A stretch of 64,000 nt of DNA from Lingula anatina (taxonomy: Eukaryota > Brachiopoda > Lingulata > Lingulida > Lingulidae), in assembly GCF_001039355.2 (NCBI RefSeq), contig NW_019773513.1, positions 2,095,419-2,159,418 of the forward strand, in the 5' to 3' direction. Numbering within the stretch: position 1 is the stretch's first letter; the number at the start of each line of letters is the position of its first letter. Both the position numbers and the translations under genes were made by a program. The notes under the pieces are model-generated. The model had not been told where the DNA came from and searched no databases. It worked only from the letters and a program-made list of their open reading frames with translations. Positions 47,550 through 59,513 of the stretch are shown in pieces.

Positions 47550-49267
47550 GTCCTTCCTCTGTTTTGTTAGTATTTATTTATTATATATTTTACAAGTAAA
47601 ATTAACATTAAAATTGAATCAAAATTGGTCACGTTTAAAACTTCAAATACTCCGTTGTTATTTCATTATATTTTATTGTAACTATATATGTCATTCTTTA
47701 TAGATGGTTTTTGTAATATAATTCTCACTCTTATTTTCATCCCATTGCTATTGTCGGCTGATTAATTTTACAGATGGTGAGTGAAGTCTTTGAACTGCTT
47801 AAACGATAAAGCAATTAAGCTCTTAAATATTGTTCACTTTTTTGTTTATAGTTTGCTTAGTATACTCTCACTAAACGCGTTAATGAAGAATACTTAAAAT
47901 TTCAGATGCATAGATCGAGGAAGGGCCTATTTATTTCCTTGCAAAGAATAATATGAAACTAATTTTTTGAAAATGGCAAATGCACCTATAAATTTTTGTT
48001 TAACACGGGTGATAGATAATCATTCAATGAAATTGTTAAACGAGATGATAAATATCGTACATTTAATACTCTTTTATTATTTATTTTCATTGCAATGTCT
48101 CACTGTGCGCAGCTGGAGGTAAGTTTTTTTTTAATAAATACCCCTGAAATCTAGTGAATAAGCAGTAATTTTGTTTTCGGAGCCATATTTCTTAAGCTTA
48201 CAGAGTTATCTCAGTCCAAAGTTTTTAAAAATTAGTTTTACACTACAAAGATGTTTCTCAATAATATAGAAAAAATATTATTTTGGTTATTGCTATTTGA
48301 TTTGTTATAGCTGCTTTCATGTATAATGATGTATATTACCTTTTCTTTTATTTCCTGCACGGTTCCATCCACTTGCTAATTTAGTTATTTGTAAGTATGT
48401 GTTCAATCGACATCGTAACCACTTTTTTCTCAAAGAATCCTTTGCTAAGTTTTAAAAGAATATTTACCTTTAAATAGTAATAACAAATTTAGTAATCCCT
48501 TATATGTTAATTGTTACGATCATAACTATTTTTGCACAATTATTCTGAAAGATGTGCATAAATTTACCTCATTTCTTTTTTCTTTCATTTGCCGTTTACT
48601 CCTCCTTTAGGGTGTAAGTATTCCATTTCTTTCCCAGACTGAAAAATAAGCAATTAAAGTTATCTTTTTGGATATCGTGTACATTCTAGTTATGTACATA
48701 AAATAATTGACATCAAATAGTATAAACCTAAAATGTATCTTTAACTTTATTCAATATGTTATATATTCACCTCAATTGATATTAATAAGGATTATATTTT
48801 ATTTCCATGTTTGGTCCTTGCCCATTTGACACTGATCAACTTTCATTTAAACAGGGAGTAAGTATGGACATACAATATGTCTGACATCATTTGCATTAAG
48901 CCTACGTTTATAATACAAAACGTTTTTTCTATAATGAAATTTATACTCCTGCTCAAATATTAATCACTAGAAAAAATCATTTATTGATTTTTTTGTCAGA
49001 AGCCTATATGACGTTCACTTTACTCGATAGATTGCAATTCACATTAACATCACCAGAAGTAAGCAATTTGAATAAACTGAAACTACAGCGATATATTTCC
49101 GATTTTTTAAGATGTCCCTCATGTTTTAATGTTCATATAATATATATATTTCACAGATGTGTGAAAGCTGTGGAAGGCTCGACATTCATAAGGGATGCCT
49201 AACTGGATACCACATATCAAACGAAGACGACTACATAGAGCGACAGGGAGGGGTTGAGACATTTTGA
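45924..49267 (+). CDS. RING-TRAF zinc-finger E3 ligase-like protein with microexon-encoded linker
   Basis: The large exon 45924-46949 (342 aa) has a C3HC4 RING (C18, C21, C33, H35, C38, C41, C54, C57) and TRAF-type zinc fingers at about residues 80-165. A basic, serine-rich region follows, then a Cys motif at 320-340 (CLRC, CSFH). The start MGLDKALFHENVPGDLICGI resembles PDZRN3/LNX-type ligases. The exon ends in a GTAAG donor; reading through gives only VS and a stop. The terminal exon 49157-49267 supplies MCESCGRLDIHKGCLTGYH, completing a CxxC-CxxH-CxxC-GC-H zinc-binding pattern that recalls CHORD-like modules. Six in-frame microexons (PM, LE, LF, GG) can be placed between them, giving 386 aa. 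It probably ubiquitinates an unknown partner; the substrate is not inferable. Confidence 0.8.
47223..48857 (+). other. chain of six candidate 3- and 6-nt microexons
   Basis: Each has AG immediately before and a consensus donor immediately after: CCG 47223-47225 (GTAAGT), ATG 47774-47776 (GTGAGT), CTGGAG 48113-48118 (GTAAGT), TTATTT 48385-48390 (GTAAGT), GGT 48611-48613 (GTAAGT) and GGA 48855-48857 (GTAAGT). Most have clear pyrimidine tracts upstream. All lengths are multiples of three and both flanking exons are phase 0, so any subset keeps the frame. Together they add PMLELFGG between H340-R-G and M-C-E-S-C. Confidence 0.65.
47440..47548 (-). tRNA. tRNA-Phe (anticodon GAA) with a 36-nt intron
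   Basis: Acceptor GCCGCGA pairs perfectly with TCGCGGC. D-arm TAGCTCAGTTGGGAGAGC, anticodon stem CAGA/TCTG, T-arm GCTGG-TTCAATC-CCGGC with one wobble pair, discriminator A. Removing 36 nt (47476-47511) after position 37 restores a normal 73-nt tRNA with loop CTGAAGA. TTTT follows within about ten bases of the 3' end. It is antisense inside the second microexon intron of the RING gene. Confidence 0.85.
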
Positions 49268-49920
49268 TTTTTGATGGAAGTCAGAAATTTACAATTGGAT
49301 TTCTCGGAGGACAATTTTTAAATGTTCTTGGGCATTTTGGGCTCTGAATTGACTCTGTGCATCGCTAAGAAAGATAGAATAACCTTCCAATACCTCAAAG
49401 TCTGATACCTCGAGAAATTGTGCCATTACAAGGAAAACTGATAAGAAACAGTATCGCAGACAGCATTCTGTATACATTAAAGACGAAATAGTGTCATGCA
49501 TCTAGTTTTAAATAGAATCATGCATCTTTAATTTTCTCCACAGAGTAATACTGGAGGAAGTTGTGAGAGAGGGACAATGTAACCAGTGTCGATGATACAA
49601 ATGTTGATTTGTTCAAGAAAAACAATGGTAGAACAGTAAACCAGGTGTTCTTATGTGTATGTTTATCACAGCAGCATCATTAATCTGCACAGAAGTGAAA
49701 AAGATTACACAGCTTTGCCGATAAACAAACATAAAGGTAACTGATAGACAAATGTATGAGGGTTTTGGCTTAGCAAAAAAAATATGCCAAGACCTGCATG
49801 TTTTTCAATGTTAAAAAGGTCATTTTAAAATGGCTTCTATACCAGATGATTTATGCTTCTATACCAGATGATTTAGTTCAATGAATACATCATTTTACAA
49901 GCAAGTTTGTAATAAAAAAT
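49268..49920 (+). other. 3' UTR of the RING gene
   Basis: Non-coding sequence after TGA, ending near AATAAA at 49911-49916. It includes a short tandem duplication of GCTTCTATACCAGATGATTTA near 49832-49875. Confidence 0.5.
49911..49916 (+). terminator. polyadenylation signal of the RING gene
   Basis: AATAAA about 640 bp after the stop codon. Confidence 0.5.
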
Positions 49921-49995
49921 ATCATAATGCCTCCAACCTGTCTTGTTCTTTTCAAAGAACTTCAATGCCCACAGAAACATTTACGATCGTACTTT

Positions 49996-51677
49996 AGTTT
50001 TAAAAGATCTTGATGATTGTAGTCTTGATTTTCAACACATCTAAGTTCAGTTTTCAATATATTATCATGATCTATAGACTTAAAAATTTGTAAAAATGTT
50101 GCTCCTTTCAAGAAGATTGAAGAATATTTGTCATCTGGTCATACATGTATGTTATTGATTAGGATACTGTGAATATTGTGCCAGTGGGGCCTCATTTCTG
50201 AATAAGAAAAAAGAGTGAGGTCAGCCTCATATATAATCAAGGTTTAAAAAGGCAATGGCATTCAGGAAGTCGTACTTACCTTTACTTGGTAATATGTAAA
50301 ATTGCTTACATTATAACTTAAAAAACCGATAAGATAGTATAGTCTTTCAAAGGAGTCAGTAAAAGTTTCGATTTATTTAGTTGTATTAAACTAAGATAAA
50401 TGGAATTGACTCTCACGTTGGACCTTAAATTTTGATACGTTTCAGCCTTATCACAAGGCCCTCTGCAAATTTAAATGGCCCTCACCGAGTCCCCCAAGTA
50501 GCCAGACAGACAGTCGCTAACAACACCCTGTACTGTACTATTCACTGAGGCGCGACGATATCTTGTGTCGGTAGATAAGTGAGTTCATCAGAAAAAGGTG
50601 ATAAAATTTTAAAAGACTTAAGTCATATTTCTTGCCCTTAGAGCTGGCTGGGGTGACATTTGTATGTCTGTTAAAATGTCACAATTTATTAAATACAAAT
50701 GTTGTAAATTAATGTGATCTGACACTAAATCCCAAGCTACTTTGGAAGTGAAGAATTTGAATAAAATGTAAACCTCTGATAAATCAAGATCAGATAGAAA
50801 TGATCAGAATTCCATAACCTTGCATAGTAGTACGTGGAATTGAGGGCATTTGAATGTTATTGCGTCCGGATGCATATATTTAAAATTACGATGTCAGTTT
50901 GATGCAATTGCTCGGTCATCTAGCGTAGGACTTTAAGGGATAATAACCCTTCGTATGAGATCTATATTTCACAATAAAAACATTGTGAATAACCCATAGA
51001 AATTCAATATATTCTGTTTTACCACAAAAACGGCAGTTATGGCTATTTTTCTGAAATCTGAGCTTGTCTTCAGACCACCTGACCTCCATAGATGGGCTTG
51101 GCTATACAAAAAAAACAAACTTTTTAGAAAAAATACCAGGGACTAACTTTGAATGTAAAAATGGATTCATTAACCATTGGTAAGTATGGGGAAATTGTTG
51201 TTTACTCCAGGAAAATTCATTTTTTGGCCAAAACAAGGAGTTATTATCCCTTTAAGAAGTCGTTTCGAATAAATGTGCGTCACGCAAATGCTGAAACATT
51301 GGCATTTGTCAAAACGATGCACATCACTCAAGCCGTCTATTTTTGTCTGCAGGATATAAGAACCGTTTCAATAAGCTACGACTGTCATTTGATTTGCAGC
51401 CTACTGTGTACGAATATCTTTGTTAACAGAAGGTATCGGCTCAAGTCCTACACAAAATGTCTGCGTTGCCTCTACTTTTTCTCTTGGTATTGGGATCGAT
51501 CTGTTGTAGTCAACATCCCATACTGAATGTTCTTCAGAACGGCATATTTGCAGATACAATAGCTTCTTCCAACAGATTTTTACAAAATCGACTGAGCTCC
51601 AGTCCGAATTTGTGGAACCCTGCGGGAAGTACAAAAGACTTTTTAGGGGAGAAGAAATCACTCAGAAAAGCAACTCC
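49996..51677. repeat. left copy of a 1,682-bp segment repeated across the N gap
   Basis: Repeated at 51928-53609 at a constant offset of 1,932 bases, with identical open frames; I saw no difference. It includes the promoter and first 221 coding bases of the somatomedin-B-like gene (apparent ATG 51457). The repeat stops exactly at the N run, so it is most likely a contig overlap and not a second gene. Confidence 0.9.
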
Positions 51678-51927
51678 NNNNNNNNNNNNNNNNNNNNNNN
51701 NNNNNNNNNNNNNNNNNNNNNNNNNNNNNNNNNNNNNNNNNNNNNNNNNNNNNNNNNNNNNNNNNNNNNNNNNNNNNNNNNNNNNNNNNNNNNNNNNNNN
51801 NNNNNNNNNNNNNNNNNNNNNNNNNNNNNNNNNNNNNNNNNNNNNNNNNNNNNNNNNNNNNNNNNNNNNNNNNNNNNNNNNNNNNNNNNNNNNNNNNNNN
51901 NNNNNNNNNNNNNNNNNNNNNNNNNNN
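51678..51927. other. assembly gap, 250 N
   Basis: Exactly 250 N. The sequence on the two sides overlaps, so the true gap is probably absent. Confidence 0.98.
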
Positions 51928-53286
51928 AGTTTTAAAAGATCTTGATGATTGTAGTCTTGATTTTCAACACATCTAAGTTCAGTTTTCAATATATTATCAT
52001 GATCTATAGACTTAAAAATTTGTAAAAATGTTGCTCCTTTCAAGAAGATTGAAGAATATTTGTCATCTGGTCATACATGTATGTTATTGATTAGGATACT
52101 GTGAATATTGTGCCAGTGGGGCCTCATTTCTGAATAAGAAAAAAGAGTGAGGTCAGCCTCATATATAATCAAGGTTTAAAAAGGCAATGGCATTCAGGAA
52201 GTCGTACTTACCTTTACTTGGTAATATGTAAAATTGCTTACATTATAACTTAAAAAACCGATAAGATAGTATAGTCTTTCAAAGGAGTCAGTAAAAGTTT
52301 CGATTTATTTAGTTGTATTAAACTAAGATAAATGGAATTGACTCTCACGTTGGACCTTAAATTTTGATACGTTTCAGCCTTATCACAAGGCCCTCTGCAA
52401 ATTTAAATGGCCCTCACCGAGTCCCCCAAGTAGCCAGACAGACAGTCGCTAACAACACCCTGTACTGTACTATTCACTGAGGCGCGACGATATCTTGTGT
52501 CGGTAGATAAGTGAGTTCATCAGAAAAAGGTGATAAAATTTTAAAAGACTTAAGTCATATTTCTTGCCCTTAGAGCTGGCTGGGGTGACATTTGTATGTC
52601 TGTTAAAATGTCACAATTTATTAAATACAAATGTTGTAAATTAATGTGATCTGACACTAAATCCCAAGCTACTTTGGAAGTGAAGAATTTGAATAAAATG
52701 TAAACCTCTGATAAATCAAGATCAGATAGAAATGATCAGAATTCCATAACCTTGCATAGTAGTACGTGGAATTGAGGGCATTTGAATGTTATTGCGTCCG
52801 GATGCATATATTTAAAATTACGATGTCAGTTTGATGCAATTGCTCGGTCATCTAGCGTAGGACTTTAAGGGATAATAACCCTTCGTATGAGATCTATATT
52901 TCACAATAAAAACATTGTGAATAACCCATAGAAATTCAATATATTCTGTTTTACCACAAAAACGGCAGTTATGGCTATTTTTCTGAAATCTGAGCTTGTC
53001 TTCAGACCACCTGACCTCCATAGATGGGCTTGGCTATACAAAAAAAACAAACTTTTTAGAAAAAATACCAGGGACTAACTTTGAATGTAAAAATGGATTC
53101 ATTAACCATTGGTAAGTATGGGGAAATTGTTGTTTACTCCAGGAAAATTCATTTTTTGGCCAAAACAAGGAGTTATTATCCCTTTAAGAAGTCGTTTCGA
53201 ATAAATGTGCGTCACGCAAATGCTGAAACATTGGCATTTGTCAAAACGATGCACATCACTCAAGCCGTCTATTTTTGTCTGCAGGA

Positions 53287-53294
53287 TATAAGAA
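53287..53294 (+). promoter_or_regulatory. TATA-like element of somatomedin-B-like gene 1
   Basis: GATATAAG about 100 bp before the ATG, at the position matching TATATAAG in the paralogue. Confidence 0.45.
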
Positions 53295-53388
53295 CCGTTT
53301 CAATAAGCTACGACTGTCATTTGATTTGCAGCCTACTGTGTACGAATATCTTTGTTAACAGAAGGTATCGGCTCAAGTCCTACACAAA

Positions 53389-56300
53389 ATGTCTGCGTTG
53401 CCTCTACTTTTTCTCTTGGTATTGGGATCGATCTGTTGTAGTCAACATCCCATACTGAATGTTCTTCAGAACGGCATATTTGCAGATACAATAGCTTCTT
53501 CCAACAGATTTTTACAAAATCGACTGAGCTCCAGTCCGAATTTGTGGAACCCTGCGGGAAGTACAAAAGACTTTTTAGGGGAGAAGAAATCACTCAGAAA
53601 AGCAACTCCACCTATACCAAAACGTTCGTTTTCCAGACCACGTAGAAAGGCAATTGGAATCGGAAAAACAACATTCAACAGCAGTGAACTCACGGGAAGA
53701 CTGAATTTGCAGCAAAACAACACAGAATCAAGTCCAATTCCAATTTCCGGAATATTTCAAGCCACGCCTAACACCAGCTCCTTGGACGATTCCTCCGAAA
53801 TTAAGCCTTTTCCGTGGATTTGGAGTGGATCGCAGTTGGTTTTTCCTACCAATGAAAACTTTTGTTTTGTAAAGAACGGGTTGATTTCACAGCAACACAT
53901 AACGTGTTACTGTGACGCATTCTGTCATCTGTTTCACGATTGCTGTCTGCCGTATCTATCTTGCAACGAAATCTCCAGTGCGACGACGACCACAGCATTC
54001 AATATTACAGCAAGCCAAGTTGAATGCAGATCCCAGGGTTCGAAATTGAACCAGTTTAATAGGTCAGACTTTACCCGAAGAAGGCCTGGTTACCGGTTTT
54101 TCTGGATGGTCTCATCTTGTTCGAGTAGAACACACAGCTCAACTCTCCGTCAAAAATGCGAGTTTTCTGGGCTCACAACTGACCTTGACCTTTTAAGTCC
54201 TGTGTCAGACCCAGTAACACAACTTACTTTTAAAAACAAATTCTGTGCTGCTTGTAACGATGTAGTTGACACTTCAGTATGGGAGACGACATTCAAATGT
54301 GCATATTCAACTAGCACCTACGAGTTAAGTGTCAACGTTACGTCATTACAAGATCTTGTTGAACGCATCGATTTAAAGAGCGACTGCTCGCTTTATTTTA
54401 AGCCACCGAAAGAAATTCCAGGAAGACCGTGTGCCCCTATTGGTTATCGCCACTACAATGGACTTTTATGGTATAACGCGTGTGGTCCGGAAAACATTTT
54501 CCTTGAGGAAAGATGCAAAAATGCTCCATTTACATTGCTACAATATGTTACAGCTGGCAGAGACCTCATTTACAGCAGAAACGTTTTCTGCTGGTTGTGT
54601 CGCCTATACGAGTTCCCAGAAAGGTTCACAGATTGTTCAGAGCTGAGTAAGTCATTCATTAATTCAATTAAATCTCATTCACTAAATGTATTTTAAATCG
54701 CTCGACTTTCTTTCCATTGATCATTTGATGATGAACACTTCGCAATCTGGTATCAACGGCTGACAAGAAGTCAGTCCTTTGTTTTTGTTAATTTGGATAA
54801 AACAAACTATGTCTTTCGGTAAGTTGAGACGTTAACCCCCCCCCCCCCCCCCCCTACACACACACACATTTTGAGAAACTGCTCAAAAGTCTGCCACTTA
54901 ATTTGCCCACGTGTGAGTTTGCGCTTGGCTTTAAAAGATTTATCGGCAACTTCATGGGATTTACCCGTCAAAATGGATCTATCCGGGGAAGTAAGCAATT
55001 TTCGTATACTCACGAATCGTTTTTTCTATCCCTCTCTAAACCTGGATTCGACCTTCAATTGAATTTGTAAAGGATGGCTTAGTTTAAAATGACTAGGCAG
55101 TCATTATAACCAGCAACCATCTTCCTAATCTCCGATGGAAATATGGACATCAGGTACGCTTCAGAAAATAAAATCATTATTTTAGGGGTTTTGGAAGTGA
55201 ATGTAGATTTTTATGAGAATCTGTTGATGGCAAAAATAAGTATTTGGAAGATTTCAAACCCGTGAGGTGTACCTTAAACATTCTGTTAAGCTTAAAGTCT
55301 GGCGCAAACTAAATTACGTGTGTGTCGAGGATTTATTAGAAATATGTGAAATTTCGAAAGTATTCATTGTTTCCTTATAGCCACAATTTTAAATGCGTTT
55401 TCTTATTGACAAACCCTTCAGGTGACATAAGAGTTAAAGCCAACCGCGAGTATGATCCCGTCGGGTTTGGAGCAGTAATTGATATGTCGCACGAAAAGGG
55501 CTGGTGTAAACCTCAGACAGGCACAGTAAGTATCTGATCATCACAATTGACATTGCACTTACCGCTGTCTTTTCTTAATTAAGCCTCTTTTTTATGACAG
55601 CGGTTATTTTTAGGACAATAATATCTCAAATGGGCCATGTGACGCCCCATGCATACATTGTCTTGAGTAATATCTGGACCCCAATTTAACCCAAATTGTT
55701 ATTATTTGCTATTTCCGCCCAATATTTTATTCAAAAATGTATACTTCAAACTCAGTTATTTAATTGTACTATATCAGTGGTAAAATGATTATTAACAGTC
55801 CGTTAATACTTGCCTTCCCCTTTTCATCAAATTATAATAAAACAAACGATGCCTATGAACATAATTCAAAAGAAAAAATATAACAATAATTAGAAAACAC
55901 CCAGAGAGTATATTATTAAAATATATAATAATATAATGTATACGATATATTATTAAAATATATAATGTAAAGGAAAAGTCTGAGGCAAAATATCAACCAT
56001 ATAATTGCATCAGATTGTTTTTGATTATTTATACTAATCTCGCTGAAACTGAGCTGATTAAAAACCTACTGCTCAATAAATAAAATAAGGAAACGAACAA
56101 CACTATTTATCCGCGTTCTGATGCTCAACGAAAGTACGGTAAATAAATAAGAGCACAATAAATTCTCTCGTGCTTTCGACCATTCACGAAGCTCAAGAGA
56201 TAAAGTAACATGGCCAGAGAATTTAGCTCACAAGTGAGTCTCAATTTTCGACTTTAATTTGTATGTAAACATCGATTTCGACTTGATTTGTAAGTATATA

Positions 56301-57901
56301 TTTGACATAATAGCGTTTACGGACCACAGCCAGGTTCCATAAAAGGTATTAGCGCGTATAATGGTCGAATTTTCTTTGGAAAGGCGAAGTCGTGGGAAGA
56401 AACTAGGCCTATAGTTTTGATTCCTCACCTCACCCGTTACATTTTGTCAACATTTCTTGAGCTGTTACCAACGGCCCACCTCACTGTCAAGTTATTTGAT
56501 AGATGCCCCGTCTGGCCACTCAGGAATATTTACAACGTACATAATTTAAACATATCCCATTTACAGTATGCCCACCACTGCAGCACAATCAATGACAGGG
56601 TGACCTGTATTCGGTTTGCCAATAACGGTGGAGGCGTATATGTGACAGGACGGATAGAGATGATAGACGCAAACGAAGTCTTTACTGTTAAAATATGTAT
56701 AAATGGTATTCCGGATCACCACCAAACTCGAATCATTTGTTCCTTGGCCCATTTCTGACTTGCTCTGATCATTTCATCAACTTTTTGCATAATGTTACTA
56801 AAAGACAAACAAAGCCAAAAAACAAACACTAACTTATTAACTAACAGACTTATTAACTAACTTACTACCGGAGCCAGAAACAGAACCTTCTTAGCAGATT
56901 TAATTATCTAGTACATTTTAATATCATATAGGGGCGGATCCATGATTATTTGAAGGGGGTGGGGGATGTTTTTTTTTTAGGATTTTTTTTTCAGCGGGCC
57001 CCTTGGCTGAAGGGCCCGGAAATTTGTAGTGTTTTTGAGAGCGAACGGTGCCATTTGGTACGGTTTAGAACTATGATTCAGCTAATCAAAAATATATTTT
57101 CAAGTTTATATGTGTGATTTTTTCTTTAATTGAAGGAGGGTCAGACCCCCCCCCCCTGACACCCCACCTAAATCGGTTACTGTTATATGTAAACATTTTT
57201 GGCTGTCTTATATTAAAAAGACTTAGTAGTAATTTAAATTTAGTTCTATGTTGTCAATATTTATACTAGTATTTATATTGTTTATATCATTTCAGGCACA
57301 GTGCTTTGCCTCAAAAACTATGGAACAAGACCAGTGTTTTTCGCCTGTAGTTGGTGTCTTTAATGGTTATTACGACTTGAAGCTATTTATTGCCCCCCAA
57401 AATGAACCGAACGTTTCAAGGGATCATACCGACTGGACTGACTGTAAATCAATCGGGTACGATATATTTTCGTATCAATTTTACTTATCCATACGGGATG
57501 AATGGGAATTTTTGAAAGGGAAGATAACATGTACTGCTATGACAGTTGATGTGAACGACACCAGTGGCAAGACCTTCGCGAGAGCAGCATATGTCTACAA
57601 TATCCCAGTGGCTTTAAAAAGAAAAATCAACAGTTTCATTGATGGCATTCCTTTCTTTGAACATTTGCAAGGCGCGGTTGCCAAGTACCTACAATGGAAT
57701 AGTATTGTTATCCATAACGGGGTTGATTACAAAGTAAGCCTCATCCGGGAAGAGCCGAAACTTTGTGAAGACGTAGAACGTGAGACAAGGGTTAATACGG
57801 TGCCGACACATTCCCATGGGACTGACCGGCATGTCCCTCATTTTGTTGTATTACTGTGCTCCATTGGAGCTGGTATGTTTTCAATACTCAACGAGTTTTG
57901 A
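53389..57901 (+). CDS. secreted or surface protein with somatomedin-B-like motif, paralogue 1
   Basis: Exons 53389-54646, 55422-55525 and 57296-57901 join in frame into about 655 aa. A signal peptide (SALPLLFLLVLGSICC) is followed by a basic, possibly processed stretch (RPRRK near 84-88) and many N-glycosylation sites. A somatomedin-B-like cluster follows (C159, C173, C175-D, C179, D184-C-C186, C192; core CYCDAFCHLFHDCCLPY), then a long Cys-rich domain. Exon three ends in a hydrophobic tail (HFVVLLCSIGAG). Such ectodomains occur in mollusc adhesion/Methuselah-like receptors, where the tail would be TM1; a GTATGT donor inside this tail would allow that. I find no seven-helix exons before the next paralogue, so a GPI-anchored or single-pass form is also possible. 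Function unknown. Confidence 0.7.
54838..54856. repeat. poly(C) tract
   Basis: Run of about 17-19 C in intron 1 of paralogue 1, followed by a short CA run. Confidence 0.9.
55526..57295 (+). other. intron 2 of somatomedin-B-like gene 1
   Basis: GTAAGT to TTTCAG. No additional exon supported. It contains AT-rich palindromic sequence near 55905-55970 and a probable degraded mobile element near 56931-57180. Confidence 0.6.
56931..57180. mobile_element. possible degraded inverted-repeat element
   Basis: Begins GGGGCGGATCCATGATT with a G-run and ends with a C-run and CACCCCACCTAAATCGG, a loosely inverted arrangement. No target duplication identified. Confidence 0.35.
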
Positions 57902-58589
57902 ATCAAATCCTTATTCTATAATAATTCGTCAAAAATGTAAATCCAAAAGTGGGACAATAAGCAGTACATTCCCAAGTGGAAGTATCCAGCTACACTCGAA
58001 CGGCACATGCGTAAGTCAGACAGTAATAGACAGTTACAGACAGTAAAAGTAAGAGAGAGAGCTCTAATATACGCTTATTTGTTTACATCATCAAACTTTG
58101 TTAAGGTATGGACGCTTATAGTAGTTTTTTTCTGATTTCCATGATCTAGAAGATTCTATAAACATCTTCAATACAATTGGCTAAATAAATTTCACCATAT
58201 CGAATTCTAGAACGTTCTTGAAAATCTCTTTGATCATCACAACAGCCGCCCAGGTGTACTTTCTGTACATTCCCTAAAACTCATCACAAAAAAAAAAAAA
58301 GAAAAAAAATATCCCCTAAAACTCATGTCAAAAGCCAATTTTCTCAGTTAGGTATTTTTAGTTATAAATGATAGAAGTGCACTTTTAAAATGAAAATAAT
58401 TCCAACTCTGGCAATTACCAGTATGAAGCATTTAGTTTCAGTACTAGTTAAACCAGTAATGATCAGAAAGGGAGATCACAAGATAGGGCCCAAACAAAAG
58501 GAAAAGAAATGGTGGATGATCTGAAATGACATGTGATATTTGAATTTAATTTGAATAAATGAATGAAGCCACAAGAAAAATTTCATGTT

Positions 58590-59430
58590 GTATGATTCGC
58601 TCCTGCGAGAAAATTTTTGTTTTTGATCTTAGAAATTACTAAGGATGATTATACCACTTGCAGAGGGTCATGCATCTGATTCGACAGTTATCATGAACAG
58701 AAGTCAGTTACAACTACGTCTCGATAAATACACTCTTTTATATCGCATACATGGAGGACTCGTGTCGTAAATAGCACAAAATGGCCTCGTAAAGCTTCGC
58801 GACGGGGCGCTGTCCTGTTCGTATAATTTGGTACCATTTTTAGATGTCCCATCAGGATTTAATAACTTCCTGAACATATTATAGTTTCCTTCCGACCCCA
58901 GACATCAGTCAAACAGTCCCCGTTTGCACAAGGCGTGACGTAAATGACAAAAAGTCGCTTTAAGCAGATACCTCACCACCCTACCTAGAGCATTGTAAAG
59001 ACAGAAGTGGACAATGCCGCCCAGATGTACTTTCTGTTATCTATGATTCGCTCCTGCGAGAAAATTTTTGATCTTAGAAATTACTAAGAATGATTATACC
59101 ACTTAGAGAAAGTCATGCCTCTGATTCGCCAGTTGTCATGAACAAGTTAAAACTGCGCCTCGGTAATCACACTCTTTACTCATGTCGTAAATAGCACCAA
59201 ATGGCCTTGTAAAGCTTCGCGTCGGAGCGCCGTCCTGTTTCGTATGATTTGGTACAAATTTTAGAAGTCCCATCAGAAATTAACAACTTCCTGGACATAT
59301 TATAGTTTCCCTCCGACCCTAGGCATCAGTCAAACAGTCCCCGTTTGCACAAGGCGTGACGTGAATGACAAAAAGTCGCTTTAAGCAGATACCTCACCAC
59401 CCTACCTAGAGCATTGTATAGACAGAAGTG
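58590..59430. repeat. ~400-bp tandem duplication
   Basis: Unit one starts near 58590 and unit two near 59041. Shared blocks, in order: ATGATTCGCTCCTGCGAGAA, GTCGTAAATAGCAC, GTAAAGCTTCGCG, CAGTCCCCGTTTGCACAAGG, AAAAAGTCGCTTTAAGCAGA and ACCCTACCTAGAGCATTGTA. Confidence 0.85.
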
Positions 59431-59454
59431 GACAAGGCTGTAAGCTAAAAATAT

Positions 59455-59513
59455 CCTGTCGGATTTGAAGCGTTAATTGATGTGTCGCACGAAAGGCACA
59501 GTAAGTATCTGTC
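59455..59513 (+). pseudogene. relic of exon 2 of the somatomedin-B-like family
   Basis: CCTGTCGGATTTGAAGCGTT, then AATTGATGTGTCGCACGAAA and GGCACAGTAAGTATCTG, match exon 55422-55525 and its donor. The central part encoding GWCKPQT is deleted, so the frame is broken. This implies a third, lost copy between the two genes. Confidence 0.7.

Noticed and set aside
49055-49064. A further 2-nt microexon (CAG, AA, GTAAGC)
   Set aside because: It would break the reading frame and has a poor pyrimidine tract.
51457-51677. A third somatomedin-B-like gene start
   Set aside because: Same sequence as 53389-53609 and truncated exactly at the N gap; treated as a contig overlap.
56417-56758. 113-aa open frame in intron 2 of paralogue 1, with a TTTACAG acceptor at about 56567
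   Set aside because: No donor at its end and exons 2 and 3 already join in frame without it.
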